This document shows, one piece after another, positions 9,228 through 21,716 of a DNA stretch of 64,000 nt. Within the stretch, counting starts at the first letter, position 1. Every line of letters starts with the position of its first letter. Below the pieces are notes generated by a model that was not told the origin of the DNA, ran no database searches, and worked only from the letters and a program-made list of their open reading frames with translations. The translations under genes were made by a program, and so were the position numbers. Origin of the DNA: Blattamonas nauphoetae (lineage: Eukaryota > Preaxostyla > Oxymonadida); assembly GCA_033064195.1 (NCBI GenBank), contig JARBJD010000009.1:186001-250000 (forward strand). Direction: 5' to 3'.

Positions 9228-12200
9228 TTACTTCCCCTCTTCCTTTCTCTTCTGAAGCAATTTCTCCAGCGCAAAGTAAATCGACTGGAAACAGATAAGA
9301 AAAAAGTGAGCATACCACAATTTCCGACTTTTCCATGAGCTTCCGTTCCTGCCTGGACTCATCCTCCCTCCTTTCAAGCCGCATGGCCATCAGCGACTCC
9401 GCCTTCTTCCTTCCCGCCCGCGAGTTCTTCTCTTTGATCATTCCAACCAAAACCTGATTCTGGAGCACTTTGAGGCCGATGGTGGAGAGTGTGTGAGCAG
9501 CAAGTGTCGCCGTCTCGTCCATCCCCTTCCCGCAGATGCCAAACCCAAACAACCCCCTCTTCAGGTCACCCCCGACCGAGAACATCACTCCCTTCTTCAG
9601 TCCAACGTCGAGCGTGATGCCATGTCCTCTGCACTCGCTGAAGAAATCCCCGTGTGAGATCAGACAGATTTCCCTCGAACAGAACGGGTCCACAACGATG
9701 TACGCTCTTTCCTCCAGATGCGTCTTTCCCAACCTCCCTGCGGCACTGCTGTTGACAAGCACGTTCCACTGCTGCTTGTCCGAATCAACAGTCATCTCCG
9801 CCCCTGTCACGTACTCCAGCCACCGAAAGATCGTCCCAGACACTGACGGGCATGGATGGACAGACACCCCGCACAGTCGAGTCCCACTCCACTCGTCTTC
9901 GAAGACGAGGTAGTTCAGAGTGATCCGTCCCAACATCCCTTTCGAGAAGCAGACCTCTCCGATGGCTGTCGATGCTGAGACGAGAGCACCCATTGCGACA
10001 GACTGCGATGGGATGGACAGACCGACGCTGCAGAAGTCAGTGGCGAAGAGTTTGTCGCCAGCGAAACAGAACGAGACGCTGCCGTCGCCCATAATCTCAA
10101 TCTCGACGACGGGATGGCCGATGATCTTGTCGTCGCCCACACACAACTCCACCACTCCTCCGAACGAGCTCAGCGACAGCAGGAACTCCCTCCAGTTCGG
10201 CGGGCATCGCGAGGAGAAGGTGACAATGGAAGGGTTGGTTGGAATCGCTTCGAAATTGATGTCAGACACGTCAACATCGTCGTCGTCGACAACCTCTTCG
10301 TTCCGATCGTCGTTGATCCGAATTGCGTCTGTCAATCCGAGCGCAGACTGGATGAGAGGAAGCAGCGACTCCTCAAACGCGTCTTGATTGGTCTTCACTT
10401 TCTCCACATAATCCCGATTGGCTCGCGGGAACTCCTGATCGTTGATTGGTTGCGGTTCTTCAGCCGCTTCAGCGTCTCCTTCAGAAATCAGAGTTTCTTG
10501 CGCGCGTCGGATGCGGATGAGTTCTCGCTCTTCCTGCTCCTTCTCTTCCTCCACGTTGGCGAGGGCGACGACAGCGGGTGACACAATCAAATCCTCTTCT
10601 TCCATGTCAAGCTGCTTCAGAAGTGTCATGACGATCTCGTTCAGGTCCACCACACAATGTCCCCTACCTCGACACTCATCGTCAATCTTGACCACCACTC
10701 TCCTGTTCCACACAGACCGAGAAATCAGCCTCCCAATCGACGCCGGAAGAAGCAGTGGGTCGTAAATGTCATAAATCGACGGGATTGTGTTCACATCGGC
10801 CGTAGCGAAGAGTCTCTTGGCTCCAGACTTGGATCCGAAAGCAGCAGCGATAGCGGGCGGCGACGAGTAAAGGGGGATGGACAGGAGAGTCGAGATGATC
10901 GCGTCGTATCGGTTGGGGAACGTCGAGAAGAGAAGGGCGTTGCGGCCAGTTGTGTATTGCTTCAGCTTCTGGAGAGTCTTCGACGAGAGGAGGAGGAGGA
11001 AGGAGAGCGAGAAGTGCGACGGGAAGTGTGCTGTTGTTTCTGGAACGAGAATGCGGAGGCGGGATTCGATGGATTTCATTGTGAGGGGAGACTCGCTGTT
11101 GGCTGAGCCAGCAACCAACAGCTTCATCAGGTAGAGGAGGATCTCTTGGGAAATCTGGCATGGCAGGATGAGAATCACGTCGACGAGTGGATCTTTCAAA
11201 TCAAGAAGATCGGAAAGAAATGTGTTTTCGTGAACTTGGTAGAGATCTTTGAGAAGAACTGAAGTTTCGGAGGAAGGCGGCCTGTTGAGAGCTTGCCGAA
11301 TTCGTTCGTCGAATCCCAGCGAAGCGATGTGGATGTGGACTCTACGACCCTGCTGAAGTTCTGTCCAGTCCAGTTTCATGGTTTCCTGCAATTCTTGGAA
11401 GTGTTCTTCTCTTTCTCGCTCCACTTCTTGCATGATTTCTAGGAACTTGACTCTGTCTCTATATTGATGCCATTTTCGCTGAATTCGTGTTGCATACTCA
11501 CCCTTCGGAGAACTTCGTTTATATTTTGTCCTTTGAAGGAACATGCGGACAACAGATTGGATGGCAGTGGCAGCTTTGTTTTTCACGTCTCCCGTCTTGA
11601 ATCTATGTCCAGGCTCTTTCAATATGGCCATGACATCATCAAGATGCACAATACACGACAAAATTTGGCGATCAGACAGCAGATTATATCTCTGTTGGTT
11701 CTGGTCGGTGTGTGCTGATCGACCCAATGGAACCTCGTTTCCACCGAGTACAAAATCGTCTCGTCTTGCAAGCTCTGCAACCTTCTTTCCATCCACAAGA
11801 AGGAGATCGAGTCCGTTCTCGATGCTCCATTCCTCAATCTGAACAAAAGCAGCGTTAATCTGAATCCACTCTGCAGCATATGCTCGAGCGAAAGAGATAA
11901 ACTCCGGGGTGTGTGTGAGAGTGCATCCCTTTTTGATCAGAATGTGATGAAGTGAATACTCGTCCATAAGTGTGTCATATTCGCGAGGGTCATTTACAGT
12001 TGGGTCTTCGACGAGCGATCCAAGAGGTGTAGTGCTTTTCTGGTCGATACCATCTTCACGCGTTGGTGGAGGCCGTTCAATATCTGAGTCTTCTTGATCG
12101 TATCCCGTGTTGATATCAGTCTGAGATGTCTGAAGTTCCTGTTGAGCTTTCTTGACCATAGCATCATTAACACGCATTTTATATGTGTGATCGGGTAGTG

Positions 12201-13209
12201 ATCCAACTGCAGAAACAGGAGTAGAAGGTGTGACGAGATCCAGCACTCCACCGTAGCTGGCGACTGCATTTGGTAATGATCGCTTTGGACGGATCATTTT
12301 TGTACCGTCTGGAGCGTCAACAGTGCAATAAAGTTCGGATTTGTGATGTGTTTGGGCTTGTCGTGCAACAAGAGCTGGAGCAGAGTGAATGCCAAGTGAA
12401 ATGGTGAGTTCTCGTGGGTTCGTTAGATATCCACGTTGAGAGAGAGAAAGGGCAGAAAAAGAAACGTTTTTGGGGTCGTAAGTCGATGTACCCATGCTAT
12501 CATTTGCGAATGATCCTGTTCCAAAGTGATTTATATCACTTTCTTGGACTCTGAGATGAGGATTATTGCGGATCATGGTTGGAACTGCACCAATCGGCTT
12601 CGAAGTAGGTTCATGATAAATGTATCCTCCATTTCGTTTTCCAACTGAGCGAGACTTCGGCCTTTTTCTGGTTTTAATTCCATATTTTGAAGAAAGGAGG
12701 GTTCGTTCTTGCTCTGTCGAAGGTGGATGACGGAGAAGAGCTTGCTCTCTGTCGATTCTCATACGATCTTTTACTGTCATAAACTCAGGTGCTTTAGTCA
12801 AAGAGGAGTTGGAATAACGTGCTACTGATGGAATAGGCGCAGAGTTTTGTTTTTGGCGATCTCTCGTTTGAGAATTGGAGAATGACTGAGTATAATTCGC
12901 GTTAAAACTGTTCTGTGACCGAGATTGAACTTGGGTACTAAGTGGGGGGAGGGTATATGAATCAGTTGTGGTCGGCTGATCGATCAGAGTTTGGACAAGA
13001 TATGTCGACTTCTTCTGAAGATCTCGCTCAGCCTGTTGAATTAACGATTCAAGTTCCGTTTTGTGAGGCCCAGCTTTTTCCGATTGGATGGCAACTCTAA
13101 GTTTCATGAGTTGTTGCGTTGTTTGAAGAATGATCGTGTTGATGTCCTCGATGTCGGCCTTTGCTGCCGACGGGATCTCACCACCAGACCTTTGTGTTTG
13201 TCCGTACAT
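9228..13209 (-). CDS. IQ motif-containing protein H (IQCH)-like
   Basis: Large protein of the IQCH family, known from animal sperm flagella and widespread in flagellated protists. Two exons with a 31-nt intron at 9285-9315 give exactly 1,317 codons (1,316 residues), longer than the roughly 1,000-residue animal proteins. An N-terminal coiled region (about 20-85) is followed by a low-complexity stretch. Two IQ motifs lie near residues 540-590 (AIQSVVRMFLQRTKYKR and RIQRKWHQYRDR), expected to bind calmodulin. The family core follows (LDWTELQQGRRVHIHIASLG), then a long ATP-grasp-like C-terminal half. A Glu-rich insert near residues 900-1000 lengthens the protein. The start is the only ATG that fits the frame. 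Confidence 0.8.
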
Positions 13210-13395
13210 GGGGAAAAGTAGGAGAAACCGCCAATATCCTTATAAACAGTTCTGGTTTAATCGAAGCATAATTCGGTTTTGATGGATCCAAAAATCGTCT
13301 TTGTCAGAATTGTTCCGAATCAATCTCACGATAGGCCAACATTGAGGAAAAATAGGTTAAAACCGATCTGAAATGACTCATACAGATAAAAAACG

Positions 13396-16224
13396 TTAAC
13401 TCAATGGAGAATTAAAGTCGGGAATGATAAAAAGATTGGGATCCAAAAAATCGTCATCTGAGACACCAAATGGGACTGGAGCCTCTTGATCGTCATCCAT
13501 CATCTCATCATTGTTCTGTTTCGTTTGAATCATGTTGTGGGAGTCACTCTCTACTGTCGCCTCGATATCTGGAGGGGCCGAGTTGAATGACGTTGCTTGA
13601 TGTGGGTCGGAGAAGACGGAGAATGAGTCACTTTGGAAGGACCCCAACGAGCTTGACAGGCTCGTTAAGTCTCCAAACTGCCCGGATGACGACAGCGACG
13701 GCTGCTGATGAGTGTAAAAGGAAGTCGGAGTAGGCGCACCAGATTCGCCAGACGGGGTTGGCCTGGATGACGACAAGTCCAGCGTTATGTCGAAGATGGA
13801 GGATGAGAACTGGTTGGCGGAGAGACTTCGGAAGTTCTCTCCGTATCTATCCTGATTGTCGATCTGTGGCCACAAAGTATCAGCCTCGTCTTCGTCGTCT
13901 TCTCCCTGAGGTGTGTAGGTGTCGAAGATGGATGATGACAACGGGTTGGTGGAAGGACTTGGCGAGAACATGCCGTAACTGTCCTGATTGTCGCTCGGTT
14001 GCGATGAGTGATCAGCCCCGTCTTCAGCTTCTTCCTCTCTCTGAGGCGTGAAAATGGGCGACTGGAAAGAGGGGGAGTTGCTCAGAGGAGTCGTTTCTCC
14101 AATCAGAACATCCTTGCTCTTATCAGAGTTCATCGTGTGTTGCAGAGAGGAGAGTGAGGACAAGAACGATGTTAGAGGACGAAAGAAACACGACGAGAGA
14201 ATGCGATTGATGGGCTCCTGTGAATGTTGGGTCGTGCCTGATGGATCAGAGACTGAGTTTGCTTTGTCGAGAACGAGAATGTGTTTTACAAGTTTCAGAA
14301 GAACAAGCATCGTCTCTTCTTCAACATCAGGCCCCACTTTCTGGGAGAAGAGGGGAATGTCCAAAAACAAGCCTTTTTCGACGAAATCCAACCTCGTCGC
14401 AGCATCCGACAATCCGACAATCCTCTCAACCAGCCTCAATCCGGCCAGAACCAACCTCGAATTGCCGTTTCCAAGAAGAGACGCGAAACTCTCAATAATG
14501 GAGCGTGTGGTGCGCTCCTTGGTCTCCTCAATCAGATAGTGGAGGTCTTGTGGGATGGCACACTCAGCGGCCAGATTTGTGATTTTGTCGAGGAGATGAC
14601 AGGCTCGTTGTTCGGAGTCATCGTCGAGTCTGTGTTCGCGTCTGAGGAAGTCAAGAAGGGAGAGGAAGACGGGGGAAGCTTGGGCAATGGTTCTGATGGT
14701 TGAGATGTTGGCTGAGAGAAACAGAAACTCTTTCGAAGACGAGGAAGGCTGGTTGACATTGCGGGAGACGAAGAGTGGAACGTTGGTTGATGGGAAGTTG
14801 GGATTCTGTGGAGGAGATGTGCCGCCGATCGATCGAGACGAAAACAGCACAGTACTCAGTGAACTCGATGACGTGTTGGGGACGGGGATGGGGATGGAGG
14901 GAGCGGTGGGGAAAGGAGGGCGGAAGGGTTTCGGGTTCAGCAGAACCTGCGATCCAGGAGTGGATGTGGCGAGAGGAGGGGAGGAGGGATTCCCGAACTT
15001 GAAGGGCTGGAACGGCGTGGCGTTGATGTTCAGTGGCTGCTGTTTTGGGTTGCTGGTCGAAGGAAGTGGGAACGCGGTGGTTGTGTAAGAATTGAAGAGA
15101 CCCACAGGGCGTGCCAGAGTGTGCTGTTCTGGGTGATGGGTGAGTGGATAGAAGTGGATATTCTGGACTTCTCGTTGTGGCTGGTTGTGTGGGCTCTGCT
15201 GGGTCGCCTTGTTCACGTTGATTTGGCAAGGGAGATCCAAATCGATTTGTCGGCCTTCAGAATTATATGCCTTGATCCGAAAAATATGTTTTGGGTGGCG
15301 TCGTTTGCATTCCAATGCTTGTTGTTGCCCCTCTTCCGAAGGTTCGAAGAAGATCTGAGCTGTCCCTTTCAACTTGTCTCCCGATGTCCGTAGTTCAACT
15401 CGAATCGCATGGCATTCTCTGATGAACAAATCTTCCATTTTTGTTTGCAATTCGTTGATCCAATCCAATTCGTAACTGATTGTTGGGTCTTTCGTTGCTT
15501 TCGTGAACGAGCAGAACAGAAGAACTTGAAGGAGCTGGTTGTCTCGATCATACTTTGTGTTGAGCCATGTCCTGGACAGTTCCTGGGGAGTGAACGAGAG
15601 TGACAGGTCTCTATGGACAGACGAAGCTTGTTTTCGGGTCGGATAAGTCACAAGACGAATACTGGTCTCAATTCCATTGATACACTCGAATTCTCCAGTG
15701 TCGTGTATTCGTTGATACTGGGTAACTCGGGTAAGCGTTTCTTCGTTGTCTCTTGTGAACCCTTTGAAGATGTTCAGCTTGATGACTCGACAACGATCGG
15801 CTCTGTGGACTCCAACAAAAGTTCTCTTACCTTCAAAATCAACTTGATGAAACCGTTTATTTGCGATTCTCTCCACAGTTCGTGGATTCGAGAATTTTAG
15901 AAGGAAGAAGAAGAGTTGTGTCTGGTTGAACTGTTTTCCATAGACAGGATGGAAAGACGGAACGTCACCTTCATAAAATTGTTGGAAATACATGTCCAGA
16001 ATAGTGTGGATTTGATTTGTTTTCTCTTCAATGTTCTTGGTGTTCCGGAGTGTTTCCGGTAGATTGAAGACACGAAGGAGGACTAAAGATGGGTATACAG
16101 CTAATTGAACGGAACCAAACGGTTGTCATCACCTAAAAGGATTGCATCAAAAGAGCGAAGACATACATGCATCGAGGGTTTCTTCGTGAATCTGGTGGTG
16201 CGGAACGAATGCGGGATATGTCAT
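13396..16224 (-). CDS. Unknown protein, Ser/Pro-rich, with tandem repeat
   Basis: No family recognised. The frame from 15993 to 13396 is open for 865 codons and continues upstream in frame to a 3' splice site at 16083. Two 5' ends fit: a 6-codon first exon from an ATG at 16129, or an ATG at 16224 followed by a 12-nt micro-exon (16121-16132). The N-terminal 280 residues are globular (RVFNLPETLRNTKNIEEK, MYFQQFYEGDVPSFHPVYGK). The middle is Pro/Thr/Ser-rich, then comes a helical segment (about 430-600). The tail holds two ~44-residue repeats ending SSSIFD and a final acidic stretch (DDDFLDPNLFIIPDF) that looks like a short linear motif. Adaptor-like architecture; function unknown. Confidence 0.72.
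13786..14050 (-). repeat. Two tandem coding repeats of about 132 bp
   Basis: Two adjacent units encode related segments with the plan TPQ-(acidic)-Q-DNQD-YG-(Ser-rich)-SSSIFD. The units differ at many positions but keep the anchors DNQD and SSSIFD, so the duplication is old enough to have diverged. Confidence 0.75.
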
Positions 16225-16553
16225 GAAACGTTGTCTAAAACGAGAGAGATATATGTGAAGAAAAAACAAGATTGCACACAGCACCGCAAAAGCCCCAGAT
16301 TATGGTGTATGAACTCAGGTAGAAGCAGCTTGATAAAAAACTATAGTGTGGGAAGAGATCATCAAATCCGTATCAGATATGCTAAATTCAACTGAAAAGA
16401 CTGCCAAAAAACTGTTCTCTCATTATAATCGGAAAAGGAAGCCTCGTGGGCACCTTATTCCGCTGAATCTAACATTTTTGAGAAAAATAGTGTTGATTGA
16501 AGTGAGAGACAGAACAATACCAATATATGACAGATTTACAAAAGTTTGAGTGA
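16225..16553. other. Intergenic, nothing recognised
   Basis: About 330 bp between the 5' end of the unknown gene and the 3' end of the sugar transporter. Only short overlapping frames are present. Confidence 0.45.
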
Positions 16554-18136
16554 CTACTCGGTTTCACGTGTCTGTTTTGCTGCTGTGATTTCGTCCAGAC
16601 TCTTGCCTTTCGTTTCTTTGAGAAGAATAAGGGCAGCAAGAGCCGCAGCCATTGAGATGACACAAAGTGCAGTGAACACCCAACGCTCGCCAATCCACTC
16701 AACAAGCATCGGATACAGCTGGACGATCAGAACATTGCACAGCCAGTTGAGCAGGCCCATCATGCTCATGGCTCGCCCACGAACCTTTTCGGGGAAGAGC
16801 TCAGACACAACCACAAAGTAGACGGGGCCAGGTCCAACTTCGAACCCAAAAATAAAGATGAACACGCCGGGAAGCGAAAGGATCCATTCTTTGTTTGCGA
16901 GACCTGGAATGATTCCGGAGAGGACGACAAGGAAATGCCCGAACGACATGATTGATAATCCAGAGACAAGAAGTGGTTTGCGGCCGAGTCTGTCCACACA
17001 AAACATGGCAACAACTGTCGACAGCATGTTCAAAAGGTTTGCTCCACATGAGGCGAGAATCTTCATTGTTTGTACTTTCACACCAGCAGATTCGAAGATT
17101 GATGGCATGTAGAACATAATTGCGTTAATACCAGTGAGTTGTTGAGCACAGGCAAGGACTACGGCGGTGAAGAAGGCTCGTTTGGAATAAACGACAGCCT
17201 TCATGAAGTCTGTAAGCTTCGCGCAAGTTCTTCGTGGAGCCAGTTGCACGTTGGGGTCGTTTTCAATTTGGTTCTCTTGATTTGCGAGGAGGCTGTCAGA
17301 TTCTGTGTGAGTGTTGATTGGTGGGGTGGCTGGGATTGCTGATTCGTCCTTTGGTCTTCTGCTGTTGAGGAAGCCAATTGATTCAGGGTAGCAGAAGCTT
17401 CCACAGAGGAGGACAATGGGGACAATTGACGAGAGGCCGAACTCAAATCTCCATCCATCTTTCAGCGAGAAGAATGCGAGATTAAGAAGGTATGCCAGAA
17501 GACATCCACCACAGACAGCGGTCTGATATAATGTGACAAAGAATCCTCTTCGTTTGGAGGATGATTGTTCACTTACATAGAGAGGACCCAGGACACTGAG
17601 AAATCCGACTGGGAGGCCGCTGAAGAAACGAAGAACGATCAGAAGGACGTAATGCTTTTGGATTCCAAGACCAGCAAGACACGCAATGCAGAAGAATGCT
17701 GAGAAGATGATAACTTTCTTTGGACCAAAGCGATCGGAAAAGAAGCCTCCTGTGAATGAACTAGAGACATAAAAATTTTAAATCTTCATACCCAATGGCT
17801 GCTCCAACGAGGGTCATTGAGTTAACAAGCCCTTTGACGCCAGATGAGAGCTGATTCCATGGACTCTCTGTTGGGATGAAGAGCAATGGAAGAATGTGGG
17901 AATATACCTTCAAGAACTGGACCAGAGATAGTCTGAATAAGCCCGTATGAAAGACCAGTCAAGATACCCACAAAGAGCGCTGCAGGATGGTTGTGGTCTT
18001 TTGCCATGTCTCGATCAGACCATGATTGCAGACATCCTTCCATCATCTCTTTGTGTATCTCTTCATCAAGATTGATTTTTCTCTTGGAAACGAATATTAA
18101 CATTTGAAGTATTTTTCTTCTATTTATAACTGTCAT
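16554..18136 (-). CDS. MFS sugar transporter
   Basis: Twelve-pass plasma or vacuolar membrane carrier of the sugar porter family. Three exons (introns 17761-17791 and 17868-17907) sum to 504 codons (503 residues). Family motifs in order: GGFFSDRFGPKK after TM2; RFFSGLPVGF in TM4; a PESIGFL variant of the PESPRYL motif; QQLTGINAIMFYMPS in TM7; DRLGRKP in the loop after TM8; GPGPVYFVVVSELFPEKVRG in TM10; and a final ETKGKSLDEI. The QLTG variant of the QLS selectivity element is common in hexose carriers, but substrate cannot be fixed. The ATG at 18136 leaves 34 bp to the divergent gene at 18171, so both probably share one promoter. Confidence 0.93.
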
Positions 18137-18170
18137 AATCAATCAATACTGACAATATCGTTAGATTTTC
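18137..18170. promoter_or_regulatory. Shared 34-bp divergent promoter region
   Basis: The whole space between two start codons facing away from each other. It is AT-rich with a repeated ATCAATC. Both genes must draw their core promoters from here or from each other's coding sequence. Confidence 0.5.
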
Positions 18171-19289
18171 ATGTCAAGCCGACTTCGAAACAAACCTCTT
18201 CCAAAAAAGAGACAACTTGAACTCGTTGCATCATCTTTCCCATTTGAACAACTCCCAAAGCCGAGCCCAGAACGACCACGCCAAAAACTTGTCATGGTCA
18301 CATCTCCACCTGGATCAAGCCGACAATCCAGCTCAGTTACAGCGGCTGCCCTCAGCAAGATTCCCAGTCTGATCCAAAATGGTGTTGATCAGTATGAATC
18401 GTTATTTCTCATCATCTTCAATTCAAGAAATCTTCAACCATTCAAGAAAATGAAACATAGAATCGCCCCGACCCCAATCGGGCCGCTTTCTTCGTCATCT
18501 TCCACCATCACGACATCATTTCCCAATTTCGACGAACCACTCTCAACTTCACACGTCTCAAACGAATCGATCTCGTCGTTCGTTGACTCAGTCATCGATC
18601 ATCCTGCACTTCGCAGTCTCACGAGTGAAGAACTCATGTATGTGTGGGGTGAGTATGCCCAGGAGACTTTTCGGAAACTTCCCAAACTTAAATCATCAAA
18701 TCATTTCGTCGACACAAATGCCATTGTTCAGGACGACATTGAAGAAATAGATGGCTTCGATGAGCAAACCTCATCTGATTTTGATGAAGTGCAAGATGGC
18801 GAAGTTGGCGATTCATTTGATGTTCTTCATTCGCCGCCAAAATCAAATCATGAACTTCCGATCAGTCCTTTCATCGTTACATCACCCCAAGCACAAAAAA
18901 TTGCCGAGCAAATCACCTCTCCACCTCGAAAAAAACCGTATTCAAAGCAATTACCACTACCAAAAATCAAAAAACGAAAAAGAAAAGCTCCTGTGAAACC
19001 TTTCCCATCAGAACCGATACGGGCTCAAATAGTTCCAGATTCGCCTAAAGAAAAGAGGAAGTACTTCAAGGTGAACACACAATTCTTAGGAATCGCACCG
19101 CACACTGTTCGGCGTCAAACTGGAAAAGAAATCACTCCGACACCGTCGAGCTACACTCACCGTTTTCATGAAGAGGATTATTACTACAAAAGAAAAAAGG
19201 AAAAGGTGGGGGGCTTTTTATTGAATCCACAGCCAATTCCAAAACCAATTCCGAAAAAACTCGTTTTTCCTGTGTTTCCAAAGACATAA
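18171..19289 (+). CDS. Unknown basic, Ser/Pro-rich protein
   Basis: An intronless frame of 372 residues. The N-terminus is basic (SSRLRNKPLPKKRQ). A conserved-looking helical patch lies at about 135-165 (VDSVIDHPALRSLTSEELMY), then an acidic stretch (about 180-210), then a strongly basic run (KIKKRKRKAPVK) that looks like a nuclear localisation signal. The end is Pro-rich. I recognise no family; a nuclear scaffold is a guess. Confidence 0.7.
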   Translation: MSSRLRNKPLPKKRQLELVASSFPFEQLPKPSPERPRQKLVMVTSPPGSSRQSSSVTAAALSKIPSLIQNGVDQYESLFLIIFNSRNLQPFKKMKHRIAPTPIGPLSSSSSTITTSFPNFDEPLSTSHVSNESISSFVDSVIDHPALRSLTSEELMYVWGEYAQETFRKLPKLKSSNHFVDTNAIVQDDIEEIDGFDEQTSSDFDEVQDGEVGDSFDVLHSPPKSNHELPISPFIVTSPQAQKIAEQITSPPRKKPYSKQLPLPKIKKRKRKAPVKPFPSEPIRAQIVPDSPKEKRKYFKVNTQFLGIAPHTVRRQTGKEITPTPSSYTHRFHEEDYYYKRKKEKVGGFLLNPQPIPKPIPKKLVFPVFPKT

Positions 19290-19412
19290 GTCCTCAAAGT
19301 CCTTTCTTTCACAGATATCTTCCCACATCCACAGTTCTAATCATGTTTTTTGTGAAAATACCTGACAAGGCAGAACCAAAGTTCTCAATCGTGATCGAAC
19401 CAGAACTTTTTA

Positions 19413-21261
19413 ATGGACCGAGACTCTGAAAGTGAATATGAAGAAGAAGTTGAGGAGGAATTTGAAGAGGAAAGTGGTGAAGAAATGATGGTCGACCCAT
19501 CACCTCCCCCATTTGTTGTGAAAGACTCTGGCCTCGACAACGTCCGTTCTCTTCTTTCTGACTCTTTTAGGAACATTTTACCTTTATTAATGTGGCCGAT
19601 ATTAAAACCGAAATTGACAATCTCCTTTCTGAATACGAACAAATGTTTCAGATTCCCTCTGATGACGTTCTTCGCATCTTACTTCAATTCCAGTTTTTCC
19701 TTTCATTTGAGATTTATTCCGTGATTTCAGATGGAAACGAGACACTGTTCAAAATAAATGGTTCGATTCACCTGAACGAATCCTCTTTGAGTCCGGTTGC
19801 ACTCCTGCCAATCCCAGCACACCTCCCACGTATCCATATGAATGCCCAATTTGCTATTGTTCATACGAACAAAATGACAGTCTGTTTTATTATTTTCATT
19901 TTCATAAACTTCCTGGTGTTCATCCTTTGTTTATCGTTTTTCCGCGAATCACATTTTTCTCTATCACTCGCAAGTTGTTCTCCTCAATTGCGGACATGGC
20001 TTCTGTAAGTATTGTTTCACTGCACATCTCAAGCAATTACTAAAGAAAGGGCAGACAAATCCTCAAATTCGATGTCCACAGGAACAATGCACAATAAAAC
20101 TCCCATCCTCTTTAATCAAATCTTTTAATGGTGTGAGATGTCTTATCAGTGATCCTATCCTCTCCATTTTCATTCCGTTCATCTTCTGGCATCTCTCTCT
20201 TCATCTTTTTGACCTCCTTCTCAGAACCATACGCTTCACAATACAACACCATTGTTGTCACTGACTATATCGGTCAACGAAAGAATCTCCGGTTTTTTCC
20301 TCATCTATGATAGTCTGTGTAGGTGGTGTCCTGGTGCTAATTGTCCGTGGGTCATTCGTCGTGATGGTCTTCTCAGAAACGTTGCATGTCTCTGCGGTAC
20401 CAAATTTTGGTTTGACTTTTTTGCTTTTTCATTCCCTTCAATCACTAGCTTTGAATGTGGGGGTCCGCCACACATGCCTGTCAGTTGTGAGCTTCGGCGG
20501 AAATGGCTTGAGAGAATTCAGGCTGATACTGAGAACCTTGATTGGATTACTGCAAACACAAAACAATGTCCCAAGTATGTGCTTCATGTTCGCCGTATAA
20601 CCTTCCACAAGATGTCGAAATCCCATTGAAAAGAATGAGGGATGCAACCATATGACTTGTAGGGCATGCCGCCATGAATTCTGTTGGATTTGTCTCGGCG
20701 ACTGGAAAACACACGGAAGCAGCACTGGAGGGTACTACTCGTGCAACCGCCCAAAGAATGTCGATTTGGAGAAAAAGCAGATGTCAGCGAAGGCGAGAAT
20801 CGAGTACTTCACACATTATCTGGACAGGTACGTTTCCCATCAGAAATCTCACGAATACGCCGAAAAACAAAAGAAAAACATTCTCGAGAAGCAAGAAAAT
20901 TACATGAGGCACTTCAACTGCGGTCGGAAGGTCGTCGAATTCCTCGCAGACTCTGTCGATCTCCTCGTCGACTGTCGAAACGCTCTCATGAACTCCTACA
21001 TCCTCGGATTCTACCTCGCCCCGGGTGTGAAGAAGGACCTGTTTGAGATGCAGCAGCAACAGCTGGAAGCGAGTACAGAGCGACTGAGTGAGTTAACAGA
21101 GAAGAAGGTTCCAGACACAAACAGGCAGGAGACTCTTGATTTCATTGGCATTACGTCGAAGGTGTGTTTGGTGCTTGTTCTCATAACACTTTTTGCAGTT
21201 CCTTCACAGCATGTTGGAAGGAATGGTCGACTCACTCCTCGTTGTTCGTACTGATCTTTGA
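19413..21261 (+). CDS. RBR E3 ubiquitin ligase, Ariadne type
   Basis: RING-between-RING ligase that takes ubiquitin from an E2 and forms a thioester on its own RING2 cysteine. Nine exons sum to 495 codons (494 residues). Introns: 19542-19570, 19693-19730, 19916-19974, 20131-20224, 20292-20322, 20410-20448, 20574-20610 and 21163-21199. The start encodes an acidic N-terminus as in ARIH1/2. RING1 runs from YECPICYCSYEQ through NCGHGFCKYCFTAHLK to CPQEQC. The IBR follows (NLRWCPGANCPW to CFECGGPPH). RING2 is CPKCRNPIEKNEGCNHMTC with RACRHEFCWICLGDW; the catalytic Cys is the one in GCNHMTC. The remainder is the helical Ariadne domain (HYLDRYVSHQKSHEYAEKQ onward), which in the family autoinhibits RING2 until a neddylated cullin binds. 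The last exon could end slightly differently. Confidence 0.93.
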
Positions 21262-21716
21262 TGTGCTTATCCCTACCTTTCCATCTCACCTGTATTTGTT
21301 TTGAAGTTCGATTGTCCATTGCTTCAATTGTCAGTGTGATTGTCGCTTCGCCAATGACCGAGTGACCAACAAAAGATGGTCTGCAGATGTAAACAATTTT
21401 CAAAAACACTTTCTTCTATTTTTTCTCTCCAGTTCAAGGTTCTTGCTCTGAAACCCATCACTTTTTTGACACACTTGAAAACTGATTCATCAACGTTTTA
21501 CAGAACATATTGGTACAGTCTTGAGGTGCTACGATTGATGTATGACCCATCTGACGACAAAGTTTGTTATTTTGAACACTCACACATATTCTTCGTTCTT
21601 GCGATTCGACTCGCCATCTTTTCTCCTCTCTGCTTCTCACCTTTTGTCAATAGGAATCAGGACCAAAGCGACGATCCAAGATTCAATGGGTTTCTCCGAC
21701 TACCCTTTCCACAGAC
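21262..21716. other. Intergenic, no supported gene
   Basis: About 455 bp between the ligase and the next gene. Short frames on both strands, none convincing. An alternative last exon for the ligase from about 21307 to 21364 is possible but gives only a short hydrophobic tail. Confidence 0.4.

Noticed and set aside
20131-20224. Alternative exon inside intron 4 of the RBR ligase reading SDPILSI
   Set aside because: Attractive against Ariadne proteins, but no donor and acceptor pair keeps the frame; the 94-nt intron gives exact codon closure.
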